Shown: positions 24,649-33,846 of the stretch, in pieces | Numbering within the stretch: position 1 is the stretch's first letter | How the letters are laid out: every line of letters begins with the position of its first letter | NCBI GenBank assembly: GCA_900466945.1 | Contig: UBNV01000006.1 | Coordinates: 186,001 to 250,000, forward strand | Direction: 5' to 3' | Length of the DNA stretch: 64,000 nucleotides | From: Hyphomicrobiales bacterium | GTDB taxonomy: Bacteria > Pseudomonadota > Alphaproteobacteria > Rhizobiales > Rhizobiaceae | The notes under the pieces: model-generated | Database searches by the model: none | Told to the model about the DNA's origin: nothing | The model's input: only the letters and a program-made list of their open reading frames with translations | Program-made: the position numbers and the translations under genes

Positions 24649-26112
24649 TCAATACGGCGCCTCGCACTTGCCCATGCCGACATAAACAGTCTTCAGCTCG
24701 GAATAATGCTCCAAAGCGGCTGCCGAATTCTCGCGGCCGAAGCCGGATTGCTTCGAACCGCCGAAGGGGATCTCGACCGGGCAGAGATTATAGGTGTTGA
24801 TCCACAGCGTTCCCGCCTCCAGCTGATCGACCACGCGGTGCGCACGCGAGAAATCGGCAGTGAACACACCGGCGGACAGGCCGAATTCGGTGGCATTCGC
24901 CCGCGCAATCACCTCTGCCTCGTCCTCGAAATCGAGCACGCACATGACAGGCCCGAAAATTTCCTCCCGCGCGATCGTCATGTCATCGGTGACATCGGCA
25001 AAGACGGTCGGCTGGATGTAGAAGCCTTCGCCGGTGACGCTGTTCGGAATGCCGCCGCCGGTGATGAGCGTCGCACCTTCCGCCTTGCCCTTGTCGATAT
25101 AGGAGAGGACCTTCTCGCGCTGGGCGAGGGAGACCATCGGCCCCATCTGGGTGGCCTCGTCCTGCGGATCGCCGATCAGGATCGCTTCCGTGCGGGCCTT
25201 CAGCCGCGCGAGAAACGTCTCCTTGATTGCCGTGTGCACGAAGACGCGCGTGCCGTTCGAGCAGACCTGGCCGGTCGAATAGAAATTGCCGAGCATGGCG
25301 CCGGAGATCGCACTGTCGATATCGGCATCGTCGAAGACGACGATCGGCGACTTTCCGCCGAGTTCCATCGTCACGTGCTTGAGCTGGCTGGCAGCCGCCC
25401 CCGCCACCTTGCGGCCGGTCGGCACGGAGCCGGTCAGCGACACCTTGGCAACTTCGGGATGGCTGACAAGCAGCGGCCCGGTCTCGCGATCCCCCTGGAT
25501 GACATTATAGACGCCCTTCGGCGCGCCGGCCTCGATCAGGATCTCGGCGATTTTCAACGCACCGAGTGGGGTCACTTCCGACGGCTTGAACACCATGGCA
25601 TTGCCGGCGGCGAGCGCCGGCGCCCCCTTCCAGCAGGCGATCTGCTGCGGATAGTTCCAGGCGCCGATGCCGACGACCACGCCGAGCGGCACGCGCTTGG
25701 TATAGGCCCAGTCGCCACCCAGCGGGATCTGGCTACCGTTCATCGCGGTCGCGATGATGCCGCCGAAGAATTCGAAACTGTCGGCACCCGAGGTGGGGTC
25801 AGCGACGATCGTCTCCTGGATCGGCTTGCCGGTGTCGAGCGTCTCGAGTTCGGAAAGCTCGCGATTGCGCTCGCGCATGATTTCGGCGGCCTTTTTCAAC
25901 ACGCGTCCACGTGCCGCCGGGCTCCAGGACGCCCATTCCTTCTGCGCCCGCTTGGCCGACGCAATCGCCTTCTCGACAATCGCAGGCGTCGCCGCATGCA
26001 GTCGGGCGATCACTTCGCCCGTGGCGGGATAGATGCTCTCGATGACGGTGCCGTCGGTATCCTCGACATACTCCCCGTCAATGAAGTGGGAGGCTTGCGG
26101 TTGAGCTTTCAT
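24649..26112 (-). CDS. betB: Betaine-aldehyde dehydrogenase
   Basis: 487 residues; NAD(P)-dependent oxidation of betaine aldehyde to glycine betaine. ALDH hallmarks: [18 protein letters not shown] (~146-163), [13 protein letters not shown], catalytic glutamate in MELGGKSP and nucleophile in [13 protein letters not shown], end [20 protein letters not shown]. Lies between betI and betA with short gaps, so co-transcribed and likely BetI-repressed in the absence of choline. Confidence 0.95.
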   Translation of the reverse strand: MKAQPQASHFIDGEYVEDTDGTVIESIYPATGEVIARLHAATPAIVEKAIASAKRAQKEWASWSPAARGRVLKKAAEIMRERNRELSELETLDTGKPIQETIVADPTSGADSFEFFGGIIATAMNGSQIPLGGDWAYTKRVPLGVVVGIGAWNYPQQIACWKGAPALAAGNAMVFKPSEVTPLGALKIAEILIEAGAPKGVYNVIQGDRETGPLLVSHPEVAKVSLTGSVPTGRKVAGAAASQLKHVTMELGGKSPIVVFDDADIDSAISGAMLGNFYSTGQVCSNGTRVFVHTAIKETFLARLKARTEAILIGDPQDEATQMGPMVSLAQREKVLSYIDKGKAEGATLITGGGIPNSVTGEGFYIQPTVFADVTDDMTIAREEIFGPVMCVLDFEDEAEVIARANATEFGLSAGVFTADFSRAHRVVDQLEAGTLWINTYNLCPVEIPFGGSKQSGFGRENSAAALEHYSELKTVYVGMGKCEAPY

Positions 26113-26149
26113 GTCCTGTCTCCAGACGGGTGTTCGGTTTTGCTAGTCA

Positions 26150-26818
26150 TCAATAGGGGGCCCTCGCCGGGCTAACCTTCGCCTCCCCATCTCCCGCCTG
26201 CGGGGAGAGGGTAGGGTAAGGGGCAATTGTTTCGGCGGCGACGGCTTGCAGCTGCCCCGCAACATAATCCTCGACCAATGCGACAGAGGCATCAATCGAG
26301 AGTGGCGCTGCCTTGAGAGATTGACGGATATAAAGCCCGTCGATCATAGCGGCTGCGCCGTCTGCAATGCGGCTTGCGTCGGCCGACCCACACAGCGGCT
26401 TCAGCCCCGAGATCAGGTTCGAATGCAGCCGCCGTGCATAGACGACGAGCAGTCGACGCACCTCTTCCGATCGTTGGGCCTCGGAGTAAAAGGCGAGCCA
26501 GGCGGCGACCACCTCTGGCGCAAACTGGTCGGCATTAAACGAGATGCGGATCACGGCCGAAATCCGCTCGCGCGGCGTCTCAGCCGCTGCCAGTGCCGCT
26601 ACCGCATCGGCACGCAGCTGACGCAGAAGCGAACGGATCGTCTCGATCAGCAACTGGTCCTTCGAGCCGAAATAGTGATGCGCCAGCGCGGCAGACACAC
26701 CGGCCTCGCGCGCGATCTCCAACATGGTCACCGTCAGCGAGCCGTGATGGCCGATCGTCTTCAACGCGGCATCAACAAGCGCCTTGCGGCGCACCGGCTC
26801 CATTCCGACCTTCGGCAT
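26150..26818 (-). CDS. betI: Choline-responsive TetR-type repressor
   Basis: 222 residues. HTH with TVTMLEIAREAGVSAALAHHYFGSKDQL (positions ~29-56) as in BetI, then the choline-binding helical domain (VVAAWLAFYSEAQRS). The family is about 195-200 residues; the last ~22 here (from APYPTLSPQAGDG) are translated from a dispersed palindromic repeat, suggesting the element inserted over the original stop. First gene of betIBA, followed 38 bp later by betB. A perfect BetI box lies 33 bp before its start. Confidence 0.93.
   Translation of the reverse strand: MPKVGMEPVRRKALVDAALKTIGHHGSLTVTMLEIAREAGVSAALAHHYFGSKDQLLIETIRSLLRQLRADAVAALAAAETPRERISAVIRISFNADQFAPEVVAAWLAFYSEAQRSEEVRRLLVVYARRLHSNLISGLKPLCGSADASRIADGAAAMIDGLYIRQSLKAAPLSIDASVALVEDYVAGQLQAVAAETIAPYPTLSPQAGDGEAKVSPARAPY
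26160..26225. repeat. Dispersed rhizobial palindromic repeat overlapping the betI 3' end
   Basis: The minus strand reads CCCCTTACCCTACCC then CTCTCCCCGCAGGCGGG and a matching GGGGAGGCG, the familiar layout of repeated intergenic palindromes in Rhizobiales. Here it is inside the coding end of betI. Confidence 0.6.
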
Positions 26819-27145
26819 GCCCCATCTCCGTTATCTGACACAAGATAAGTTTGATTGACTGATCAATCAATGAAAATCTGCGCGGGATTGACATCGCACG
26901 CGACACTTAACGGTAAAGCGCCGGCAAATCCTGGATTGGCGAGACACCGGTCGTATCGTCGCCTGGCCCCCGCAAATGCCTGCAGAGACTGCCGTCCCGC
27001 CCGCTGAGACAGCGCGCAAGCGCCGACATGTAACGGGCAATGACATCAAACTTTCATACCACTGTCACACTACGGAAAGCCTTTGTTGACGATTGCTCGC
27101 GCACATTTCCGCCCATAAAAACAAATGCATACTGGAGTACTGCGT
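26819..27145. other. 327-bp divergent region between betI and the EAL-CBS-GGDEF gene
   Basis: Holds the BetI box near betI. The remainder shows no gene or strong repeat. A ribosome site (GGAG at about 27134) precedes the start at 27146. Confidence 0.5.
26851..26870. promoter_or_regulatory. BetI operator box
   Basis: TTGATTGA-CTGA-TCAATCAA is a perfect 20-bp palindrome 33 bp before betI and close to the TTGATTGG-type box recognised by E. coli BetI. Predicted to give autoregulation of betIBA and choline induction. Confidence 0.8.
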
Positions 27146-28948
27146 ATGGGTGCGGGGGTCGCGGAAGATTTGGGCGCGCTGCGGCGTTTTGCCAGTGACC
27201 AGCTTGTCACGCTTGCCAAGCTCGTGGTCGAAAATGCCTTCCAGCCCATCGTTGAAGTCGGCACCGGCGCCGTCTTCGGCCATGAAAGCCTGATGCGCGG
27301 CCACGACCGTATCGGCTTTGAGAGCCCGCTCGATCTGCTCGACCAGGCGGCCGCGACCGGCCAGCTCTTGGCCCTCGAACAGATGGTCGCCAGCCGCGCG
27401 CTCGCCAAGTTCGCGACGCTTCCCGATTGCGCCGGCGCCACGCTTTTTCTCAATCTCGACGTCCGCCTCATCCCCGACGGTAACGCCTTGGTCGACACGC
27501 TGCTCGACCAGCTGCGCAAGGCCCATGTGCCGCCGTCCTCCGTCTGTTTCGAGCTCTCCGAGCGTTTCGACAACACCCGCGTTCCGGAATTCGCAGCCCT
27601 GGTCGAGCGCCTGCGCCGCTCCGGCTTCAAGCTTGCCATCGATGATTTCGGCGTTGGCCATGGCGAGATGAAGCTGCTCTGCGACTATCCCGTCGACTAT
27701 GTGAAGATCGACCGCCATTTTATCGCCGGCCTCGACAGCAATCCGCGCAAGCGCCACCTCGTCAAGAACATCGTCAATTTCTGCCATGTGCTCGGTGTGC
27801 GCGTCATTGCTGAAGGCATCGAGACGGAAGGTGAATTCCTCGCCTGCCGCGAATTCGGCGTCGATCTCGTCCAGGGCTGGTACATCTCCCGTCCCAGCAC
27901 CATCGTCTCGGAGCTGAAGAGCGCCTTTCCCCATCTCCAGGATGTCGGCAAGGCCCGCCGCGCCACCCAGTCGCTCGACGAGATCCTGATCCGCAAGCAG
28001 ATCGAGACGCTGCCGACCGTCTACGAACACGAGAACATCGACCACGTCTTCGATCTCTTCCGCCGCAATCCCGGCCAGTCCTTCTTCCCGGTCCTGAACG
28101 CCAACGGCGAACCGCGAGGCATCATCAATGAGCGGCATCTGAAGGAATACATCTACCAGCCCTTCGGTCGCGATCTCCTGAAGAACAAGCTCTACGAGCG
28201 CTCCATCTCCCACTTCGTCGACCGTGCCCCGATCGTCGGTCTGGATGCCGATGCCGAGCGGCTGATGACGATGTTTGCCAATATGGAAGGCTCCGACTGC
28301 GTCATTCTGACGGAAAACATGCGTTATGCCGGTGTCGTCTCCGCCGCATCGCTGATCCGCATCATGAGCGAGAAACAGCTGAAGACTGCCCAGGACCAGA
28401 ACCCGCTGACGAGCCTGCCCGGCAATCGCGCCATCCGCGATTTCATGCGCACGGCGGCGCTGGATGGCGATGGCGCCCGCTTCTTCTGCTACTGCGATTT
28501 CGACCACTTCAAGCCGTTCAACGACCATTACGGCTTCCATCAGGGCGACCATGCCATCTCGCTTTTCGCCGCGCTGCTACGCCGCTATTTCTTCTCCGAA
28601 GGCGATTTCCTCGGTCATGTCGGCGGTGATGACTTTTTCATCGGCGTCAGCGACTGGACCCGCGAGGAACTGACCGAAATCCTCGACCGCCTGCTGTCGG
28701 ACTTCCACGACGACGTCATCGACCTCTATTCCGAAGCCGACCGCCAGACCGGCCACATCAAGGGCCTCGACCGCCAGGGCCTGGAACGGGAGTTTCCCCT
28801 GATGCGCTGCTCTATCGGCGTGCTCGAACTGCCCACCGGCCTCGTCATCGATGACGTCAACCGCATCAGCGGCGAGATCGCCGAGCTGAAGAAGCAGGCG
28901 AAGGAAAGTCCCGAAGGCGTGGTGATCGGCGTGTCGGGCGATCAATAA
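27146..28948 (+). CDS. EAL-CBS-GGDEF cyclic-di-GMP protein
   Basis: 600 residues; start at 27146 chosen because GGAG lies 8 bp upstream, although an ATG seven codons earlier is open. EAL domain (~25-255): ESL in place of EAL (HESLMRG), but N, ExxE-like FELSER, IDDFG, VKIDRHF and AEGIE are kept, so phosphodiesterase activity is plausible. Two CBS motifs (~270-400). GGDEF domain (~415-590) reads GGDDF, an unusual E-to-D change at a metal ligand. Likely a cytosolic bifunctional or regulatory c-di-GMP enzyme sensing a nucleotide through CBS. Confidence 0.88.
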   Translation: MGAGVAEDLGALRRFASDQLVTLAKLVVENAFQPIVEVGTGAVFGHESLMRGHDRIGFESPLDLLDQAAATGQLLALEQMVASRALAKFATLPDCAGATLFLNLDVRLIPDGNALVDTLLDQLRKAHVPPSSVCFELSERFDNTRVPEFAALVERLRRSGFKLAIDDFGVGHGEMKLLCDYPVDYVKIDRHFIAGLDSNPRKRHLVKNIVNFCHVLGVRVIAEGIETEGEFLACREFGVDLVQGWYISRPSTIVSELKSAFPHLQDVGKARRATQSLDEILIRKQIETLPTVYEHENIDHVFDLFRRNPGQSFFPVLNANGEPRGIINERHLKEYIYQPFGRDLLKNKLYERSISHFVDRAPIVGLDADAERLMTMFANMEGSDCVILTENMRYAGVVSAASLIRIMSEKQLKTAQDQNPLTSLPGNRAIRDFMRTAALDGDGARFFCYCDFDHFKPFNDHYGFHQGDHAISLFAALLRRYFFSEGDFLGHVGGDDFFIGVSDWTREELTEILDRLLSDFHDDVIDLYSEADRQTGHIKGLDRQGLEREFPLMRCSIGVLELPTGLVIDDVNRISGEIAELKKQAKESPEGVVIGVSGDQ

Positions 28949-29054
28949 GCCAAGTCGTCCGCCGGCCCCGCCGCTTGAACCTGCCGTCTCATCCTTCATG
29001 ATATCGCAGGTGTCGACAGCGCGGCGCCCAGACCGTGAATGAGGGACGAATGTT

Positions 29055-29504
29055 TTGGTGGCCACGGAGCCTGCCGACCAGGCCGAGATCCAGCGCCTTC
29101 TGGACCTGTCGGACTCCGTCGCTGCGCGCCTTTATCCCGGCGCTTTCCGCCAGCCGATCAAGGCCGACACCCTTGCTCGCCCTGGCGTTGCCCTTTTCGT
29201 CGCCCGCGACCAGACAGCACGTGCACTCGGGTTTGCCGCGCTCCTCGATCTGACCGACGGCACCGCCGAGATCAAGCGCATGATCGTCGATCCCGATTGT
29301 GCGGGGCAGGGCGTCGGTCGCAGCCTCCTCCTGGCGATCCTCCAAGCGGCGAGAGAGCGAGGCTTCACCGCCGTGCTGCTCGAAGTCGGCATCCGCAATA
29401 TCGAAGCGCGCCGGCTGTATCAAAGCATAGGTTTCCGCGATCGCGGCCATTTCGGCAGCTACAAACATACACCCATCGCCACCTTCATGCAGATCGACCT
29501 CTAG
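29055..29504 (+). CDS. GNAT-family N-acetyltransferase
   Basis: 149 residues. Acetyl-CoA site [20 protein letters not shown] (~73-92) with the Q-x-x-G-x-G/A pattern, and the GNAT end [17 protein letters not shown]. The start is TTG 29055 or GTG 29058 after GAGGGA; there is no in-frame ATG. Single gene; the substrate (small molecule, peptide or antibiotic) cannot be inferred. Confidence 0.85.
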   Translation: MVATEPADQAEIQRLLDLSDSVAARLYPGAFRQPIKADTLARPGVALFVARDQTARALGFAALLDLTDGTAEIKRMIVDPDCAGQGVGRSLLLAILQAARERGFTAVLLEVGIRNIEARRLYQSIGFRDRGHFGSYKHTPIATFMQIDL

Positions 29505-29616
29505 GATCCGGCGCATCTCCCGATACCATTTGTCACGTCGGACAAAGGGCCTCCTTTTCATCGCAATTCAGAGGCTCTATGCCTCGCTTCAGCATTTGCA
29601 TCCGAGGAGCTTCCCC

Positions 29617-30618
29617 ATGTCACTGCCCGCCACCATGCGCCATGTCGACCTGCCCACCCATGGCGGCCCGGAGGTCATGCGCCTCGTCGAGGGGCCACTG
29701 CCGGTCCCGCGCATGGGCGAAGTGCTGGTGAAGGTCGAGGCGGCGGGCGTCAACCGGCCGGATGTTGCCCAGCGCCAGGGCGCCTATCCGCCGCCGAAGG
29801 ATGCAAGCCCGATCCTCGGCCTGGAGATCGCAGGCGAGATCGTAGCACTTGGCGAAGGTGTCACCGACTTTCAGATCGGCGATCACATATGCGCACTCGC
29901 CAATGGCGGCGGGTATGCCGAATATTGCTGCGTGCCCGCCACCCAGGCCCTGCCATTCCCCAAGGGCTATGACGCCGTGAAGGCCGCAGCCCTGCCCGAG
30001 ACCTTCTTCACCGTCTGGGCCAATCTCTTCCAGATGGCGGGCCTCACCGAAGGTGAGACCGTGCTCATCCATGGCGGCTCCTCGGGCATCGGTACTACCG
30101 CCATTCAGCTGGCAAAGGCCTTCGGCGCCAAGGTCTACACCACCGCCGGCTCGGCCGAAAAATGCGCCGCCTGTATGGATCTGGGTGCTGCAAGGGCGAT
30201 CAATTACAAGCGCGAAGACTTCGTCGAGATCGTCAAGGAAGAGACCCAAGGCAAGGGCGTCGATGTCATCCTCGACATGATCGGGGCTGCCTATTTTGAT
30301 AGAAACCTGCAGGTCCTCGCCAAGGACGGCTGCCTCTCGATCATCGCCTTCCTCGGCGGCTCCACGGTCGAAAAGGCGAGCCTCGCCCCGATCATGACCA
30401 AGCGCCTGACCGTCACCGGCTCCACCATGCGCCCGCGCACGGCCGAGGAGAAACGCGCCATCCGCGACGACCTGATGACGCAGGTCTGGCCCCGCCTGGA
30501 GCGCGGCGACGTCGCCCCGGTCATCCATACGGTGCTGCCGTTCGAGGACGTGGTCGACGCACACCGGCTGATGGAGAGCTCGGCGCATATCGGCAAGATC
30601 GTGCTGAAACTGGGCTGA
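29617..30618 (+). CDS. NAD(P)H quinone oxidoreductase (zinc-independent MDR)
   Basis: 333 residues, PIG3/QOR type. N-terminal GroES-like domain ([21 protein letters not shown], ~34-54), no zinc-ligand cysteines, and nucleotide-binding [20 protein letters not shown] (~149-168). Reduces quinones or enones with NADPH. The start [11 protein letters not shown] follows GAGGAG; the upstream open frame overlaps the acetyltransferase trailer. Confidence 0.9.
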   Translation: MSLPATMRHVDLPTHGGPEVMRLVEGPLPVPRMGEVLVKVEAAGVNRPDVAQRQGAYPPPKDASPILGLEIAGEIVALGEGVTDFQIGDHICALANGGGYAEYCCVPATQALPFPKGYDAVKAAALPETFFTVWANLFQMAGLTEGETVLIHGGSSGIGTTAIQLAKAFGAKVYTTAGSAEKCAACMDLGAARAINYKREDFVEIVKEETQGKGVDVILDMIGAAYFDRNLQVLAKDGCLSIIAFLGGSTVEKASLAPIMTKRLTVTGSTMRPRTAEEKRAIRDDLMTQVWPRLERGDVAPVIHTVLPFEDVVDAHRLMESSAHIGKIVLKLG

Positions 30619-30634
30619 AATGACGTAGAGGTCA

Positions 30635-30679
30635 GGTGACGGGGACCTGCAGTCCTGTACCCCGGTCCCCGATATCACC
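30635..30679. other. Long intergenic hairpin between convergent genes
   Basis: GGTGA plus CGGGGACC (30635-30647) pairs with GGTCCCCG (30664-30671) and TCACC (30675-30679) around a 16-nt loop. No T-run; it may end or stabilise transcripts from both sides. Confidence 0.45.
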
Positions 30680-30732
30680 GACGCTGCTCATATCGAAAGC
30701 AGGTCTTCCTGCTCGCAAGAAGAGACCCGCGG

Positions 30733-31113
30733 TCACTTCTCGCTGGCAGGCAGCGACCGGGCCGTCAGCTTGTTGCCGTCTGGGTCTCGCATATAGGCAA
30801 CGAAAGACCCGTCCGGACGCTCCGTGGGCGGTGTCTCGATCGAGGTGCCGCCATGCGCTGTGCCTTGGTCATGCCAGGCTTGAACCCGTTCCGGGCTCTC
30901 GGCGAGAAGGCCGATCGTGCCGCCATTCGCCGAAGTTGCCGGATTGCCGTCGATCGGTTTCGTGATCATCAGTCGTCCGCCATTGTGTTTATAGATGAGC
31001 CGGCCTCTCGGATCCGTCTCGCCGGGCTTTCCGCCCAGAGCAACAAAGGTGGCATCATAGAAGCGTTTTGAGCGCTCCAGATCGTTGCTTCCGATCATGA
31101 TGTGCGTGAACAT
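30733..31113 (-). CDS. VOC-family (glyoxalase/bleomycin-resistance fold) protein
   Basis: 126 residues. Opens MFTHIMIGSNDLERSKRFYD and closes with YMRDPDGNKLTA, the paired beta-alpha-beta-beta-beta elements of a single-chain VOC protein. H4 and a late Glu-type metal ligand pattern are partly kept. AGGAG ribosome site. Function among VOC enzymes not predictable. Confidence 0.87.
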   Translation of the reverse strand: MFTHIMIGSNDLERSKRFYDATFVALGGKPGETDPRGRLIYKHNGGRLMITKPIDGNPATSANGGTIGLLAESPERVQAWHDQGTAHGGTSIETPPTERPDGSFVAYMRDPDGNKLTARSLPASEK

Positions 31114-31214
31114 GTTTCGTCTCCTGAAATCTAGGGATTCTGAAAGTCTGATCCGGCTGGGTATTGGCGGTAATCAAACCCGCCACGGCTTTGCGCCAGA
31201 TCTGGCCCGAGCCA

Positions 31215-32240
31215 TCAAGACACACTCACCGGCTTTGACCTCAGCCGGCTGGCCGTTGCCGGATCGGCGCGGCGGCACAGGCGGGGCGGCAGTCCCTTCA
31301 TGATCAGTTCGGCATCGGCAACGGCCATGGATCCGAGCGCATAGAAGGCGTCCCGCGTGCCGCCGGTTCGATGCGCGGAGAGCAGAATGCCGGACGCTTG
31401 GCGCACGGGATCGTCCGTCGCCACAGGCTCCTCCGGAAACACGTCTGTCGCCACCTTGATATGGCCGGATTGGGCCGCCTCGATCATCGCCGGAAAATCG
31501 ACGACGGCAGCCCGGCTCATCAGCAGAAACGCCGCGCCGGGCTTCATCATCGCGAACTCTCGTTTTCCAATGAAGCCCTCGTTCTCGCTGGTGACGCTTG
31601 CAAAAACGAAGACCACCTGGCTTTCACGGAGCACCTCGTCGAGTGTCGACGGTTCGCAATCCTGGCCTTCGATGATCTCGCTCGGAAGCCAGGGGTCGAA
31701 AACGCGGACCCTGTTTTTGAATGGCCGAATGAGGTCGCGAAACGCATTTCCGAGATCGCCGAAACCGATGATCCCGACGGGCGCGCCGGCAAAACGGAAG
31801 GTGTTGGCATTGCCCTCCAGCCCATAGCGCTCGACACCTTGGCGAAAATCGCGATCCGCCGCGGTGATCCCCCGGGCGAGATCGAGGGCCATGGCAAGGG
31901 CCGCCTCCGCCACCGGTGACGCGAAGGCAGACGCCGGCGTGATCACCCAGATCCCGCGTTCGACGCAGGCCTGATAGTCGATGTTCGGCAGGAAATTCGA
32001 TTCGACGTTGATGATGGCCTTCAGCTTGGGTGCCCTGTCCAGGCGCTCTCTCGGCATGTCGGTCTGGCCGAAAATCAGCACCGTTTCGGGGAGATGCCGC
32101 TCGACCTCTTCGGCCGGCATTGCTCGGTCCTCCGACACGATGACCTCGCCCAGCGCCTCGAGCCGGGCCCTGACCGAGGGTTCCATGATCAGGTCGAGTG
32201 TCCTGGGCAATGGATCGACCAGAATGATGTTGCGGCTCAA
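31215..32240 (-). CDS. D-isomer-specific 2-hydroxyacid dehydrogenase-like protein
   Basis: 341 residues from TTG 32240, picked because GGGGAGG sits 5 bp upstream and no ATG fits. NAD-binding GIIGFGDLGNAF (~155-166) and late motifs VATDVFPEEPV and LLSAHRTGGT supply the Glu and His of the charge relay. The usual arginine-containing segment reads MSRAAVVD, so R is kept. It acts on 2-keto/2-hydroxy acids or phosphoglycerate-like substrates. The DUF551-like gene lies 46 bp upstream on the same strand. Confidence 0.85.
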   Translation of the reverse strand: MSRNIILVDPLPRTLDLIMEPSVRARLEALGEVIVSEDRAMPAEEVERHLPETVLIFGQTDMPRERLDRAPKLKAIINVESNFLPNIDYQACVERGIWVITPASAFASPVAEAALAMALDLARGITAADRDFRQGVERYGLEGNANTFRFAGAPVGIIGFGDLGNAFRDLIRPFKNRVRVFDPWLPSEIIEGQDCEPSTLDEVLRESQVVFVFASVTSENEGFIGKREFAMMKPGAAFLLMSRAAVVDFPAMIEAAQSGHIKVATDVFPEEPVATDDPVRQASGILLSAHRTGGTRDAFYALGSMAVADAELIMKGLPPRLCRRADPATASRLRSKPVSVS

Positions 32241-32286
32241 TGTGTCCTCCCCTTGAACTCCGCGTGAGACACGCCGGAGGGCTTGT

Positions 32287-32592
32287 TCAAATTCCCGAGC
32301 CGTCCAGTTCCTTTTCGTCCTCGCCCTCCCATGCCGGCGGTCGCACCATCGCATCCATATCGACCCCCGGCAGCGGCATCCAGCATTTCAGTTCCGGCTC
32401 CGCATAGGCGACGATCAGGCCCGGCGTCGAATCCGAGGAGCGCCAGCCGTCGGCTCCGAAGCGGTCGCCGTTGGACCAGTAGACGAGATCGACCGCTCCC
32501 GGCCCCTGTTCGGAGGCGCGGATGGTCACGAGAATGCGGCTTCCGTCGCGCGGTGCCGTGCGCATGTTTCGCCAGCGGATGGATTCTTCCAT
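32287..32592 (-). CDS. DUF551-like small protein
   Basis: 101 residues from MEESIRWRNM after GGGAGGAACATCC. The pattern WRNMRTAPRDGSRILV followed by a late CWMPLP resembles DUF551 proteins, frequent in bacteria and phages with no known role. Acidic C-terminus (EGEDEKEL). Probably co-transcribed with the dehydrogenase. Confidence 0.72.
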   Translation of the reverse strand: MEESIRWRNMRTAPRDGSRILVTIRASEQGPGAVDLVYWSNGDRFGADGWRSSDSTPGLIVAYAEPELKCWMPLPGVDMDAMVRPPAWEGEDEKELDGSGI

Positions 32593-32779
32593 GGATGTTC
32601 CTCCCATTGCAGGAGGGAGTTTCACCGTCGAAGGCTGGGCGGTCAACACGCAAAGAACCACTGCGATGAAACTGCGGCGTTGTCGGGAATGAAATAGCAG
32701 GGAGGACGGGCGCGCGAATTATGCGCTCACGCCGCTGCAATGCAACACAATTATCCCAACAAAACGTCACATAACGTGC

Positions 32780-32808
32780 CTTGCCGAATCCCCTGGGCCA
32801 CCCTACCT
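32780..32808 (+). promoter_or_regulatory. Sigma-70-like promoter of the small transcript
   Basis: CTTGCC (32780-32785), exactly 17 bp, then CTACCT (32803-32808), close to the rhizobial housekeeping consensus CTTGAC-N17-CTATAT. Predicted transcription start near 32815. Confidence 0.55.
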
Positions 32809-32847
32809 TTTCAGTTATCGGCAACGTAACGAAAGGAAGGTGATCCA

Positions 32848-32922
32848 ATGTCTAATGAGATTTCGGTCTGCGTGTGTGACTTTGGAAAGGGTGCGGTTTT
32901 GACGGGGCGGCCCTCGGCCTGA
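32848..32922 (+). CDS. 24-residue small ORF in an isolated short transcript
   Basis: ATG at 32848 preceded by AAAGGAAGGTGATCC, one of the best ribosome sites in the window. The peptide MSNEISVCVCDFGKG then AVLTGRPSA has two cysteines in CVC. It starts ~33 nt into the predicted transcript and ends 60 nt before a strong terminator. No gene lies downstream in the same direction for ~840 bp, so a leader peptide controlling a neighbour is unlikely; it may be a small protein or a dual-function RNA. Confidence 0.5.
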   Translation: MSNEISVCVCDFGKGAVLTGRPSA

Positions 32923-32981
32923 CCCAGCCTTCCTTCGGATGGTCTTCCATCCGGGTCCAGACAAAGGACTAAAGCTCATGG

Positions 32982-33007
32982 GAGCCACCCTCGCGGGTGG
33001 CTCTTTT
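32982..33007 (+). terminator. Strong rho-independent terminator
   Basis: GAGCCACCC-TCGC-GGGTGGCTC followed by TTTT; perfect 9-bp stem. Confidence 0.9.
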
Positions 33008-33039
33008 GATTCATGGGTTTGGCATTGAGGGTAGGATGC

Positions 33040-33774
33040 TCAGAGCCCGATCGTGCCGAAGCCCGGCACCTTGATGCCCGGCCGGACGATGTCGATGCCG
33101 GCCACAAGGCCCAGGAAATTTACTTCAAGCCCGCTGCGGACCCCGACCGACAGCCCGGCCAGGCCGCCGAGGCTCAAATGCAGATCGCGTCCGTCCTTGT
33201 CGAGATGGTAGAAGGCGCCGCCGGCGAGATAGTCGCGGCCGACGGCATCGGCCGGTAGCACCGCGCCCAGTTCCGGCACTTCGCGCAGCACATGTGCAAC
33301 GAAGGTATTCGAGTTCGGCCCCGGATAGATCCTGTAGCCGCCCGGCTGGCCATATTGGTAGCCGGCGATTGCCGCTTCAACCATCGGGATCAGCCGCTTG
33401 GCCTCGTCGCCCTTGACCTCCGCCACCAGCCGCGGCGGGTTGGAATACCAGAAAGCATCGGGTGCCCGGTGATTGCGCCGGATCGGCGAACCCCAGCCCA
33501 CCTTGTCGTAACGCTGATAGGCGCCGTTCTCGTCCTTGGTGACGATCCAGGCATGGCTGGCAATCGCGCCCTTCAGGCCGCCGGTCATCGCCGAGAAGAC
33601 ATAGATCGCCGCTTCGGGGCTCTCTTCTGCCGAAGGCAGGAGGCCAGACGAGCCCCATTTCGCCGAGCTCCAGCCGTCCGGATGCTCGCGCGTCGCCCAG
33701 AGTCCGGCGGAAACGAGGGTCGGCAGGACAAAGACGAGCAGGATGACGGAAACGATGCGCAGCAGAAATTTCAA
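33040..33774 (-). CDS. DUF3750-type membrane-anchored protein
   Basis: 244 residues from a TTG (LKFLLRIVSV) directly before a signal-anchor helix (SVILLVFVLPTLVSAGLW). The body matches DUF3750: EAAIYVFSAMTGGLKGAIASHAW, VGWGSPIRRNHRAPDAFWY, GPNSNTFVAHVLREVPEL. The conserved His and Asn-Cys/Ser-like positions recall papain-like NlpC-related folds, but no activity is known. The open frame continues far upstream through the antisense of the asparaginase gene; the hydrophobic anchor marks the true N-terminus. Confidence 0.75.
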   Translation of the reverse strand: MKFLLRIVSVILLVFVLPTLVSAGLWATREHPDGWSSAKWGSSGLLPSAEESPEAAIYVFSAMTGGLKGAIASHAWIVTKDENGAYQRYDKVGWGSPIRRNHRAPDAFWYSNPPRLVAEVKGDEAKRLIPMVEAAIAGYQYGQPGGYRIYPGPNSNTFVAHVLREVPELGAVLPADAVGRDYLAGGAFYHLDKDGRDLHLSLGGLAGLSVGVRSGLEVNFLGLVAGIDIVRPGIKVPGFGTIGL

Positions 33775-33846
33775 TCCGGACCTCGAAGAAGGGGATAAGG
33801 CATGCTTTAACAAGCAACAGACAATATTGGCATTTTGAGGCAGAGC

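Larger units (their letters stand above)
32815..33007 (+). ncRNA. Predicted ~190-nt independent transcript
   Basis: Bounded by the promoter at 32780-32808 and the terminator at 32982-33007. Besides the 24-codon ORF it contains GGATGG-TCTT-CCATCC (32937-32952) enclosed by GACCC (32921-32925)/GGGTC (32953-32957). Family not recognised; it could be a rhizobial sRNA. Confidence 0.5.

Noticed and set aside
24706-26175. 489-codon plus-strand frame
   Set aside because: Antisense of betB; long opposite frames are normal in high-GC DNA, and the plus protein has no family features.
32815-33007. Transcript as a leader attenuator of the asparaginase
   Set aside because: The terminator is strong and the asparaginase start lies 840 bp further, beyond an opposite-strand gene.
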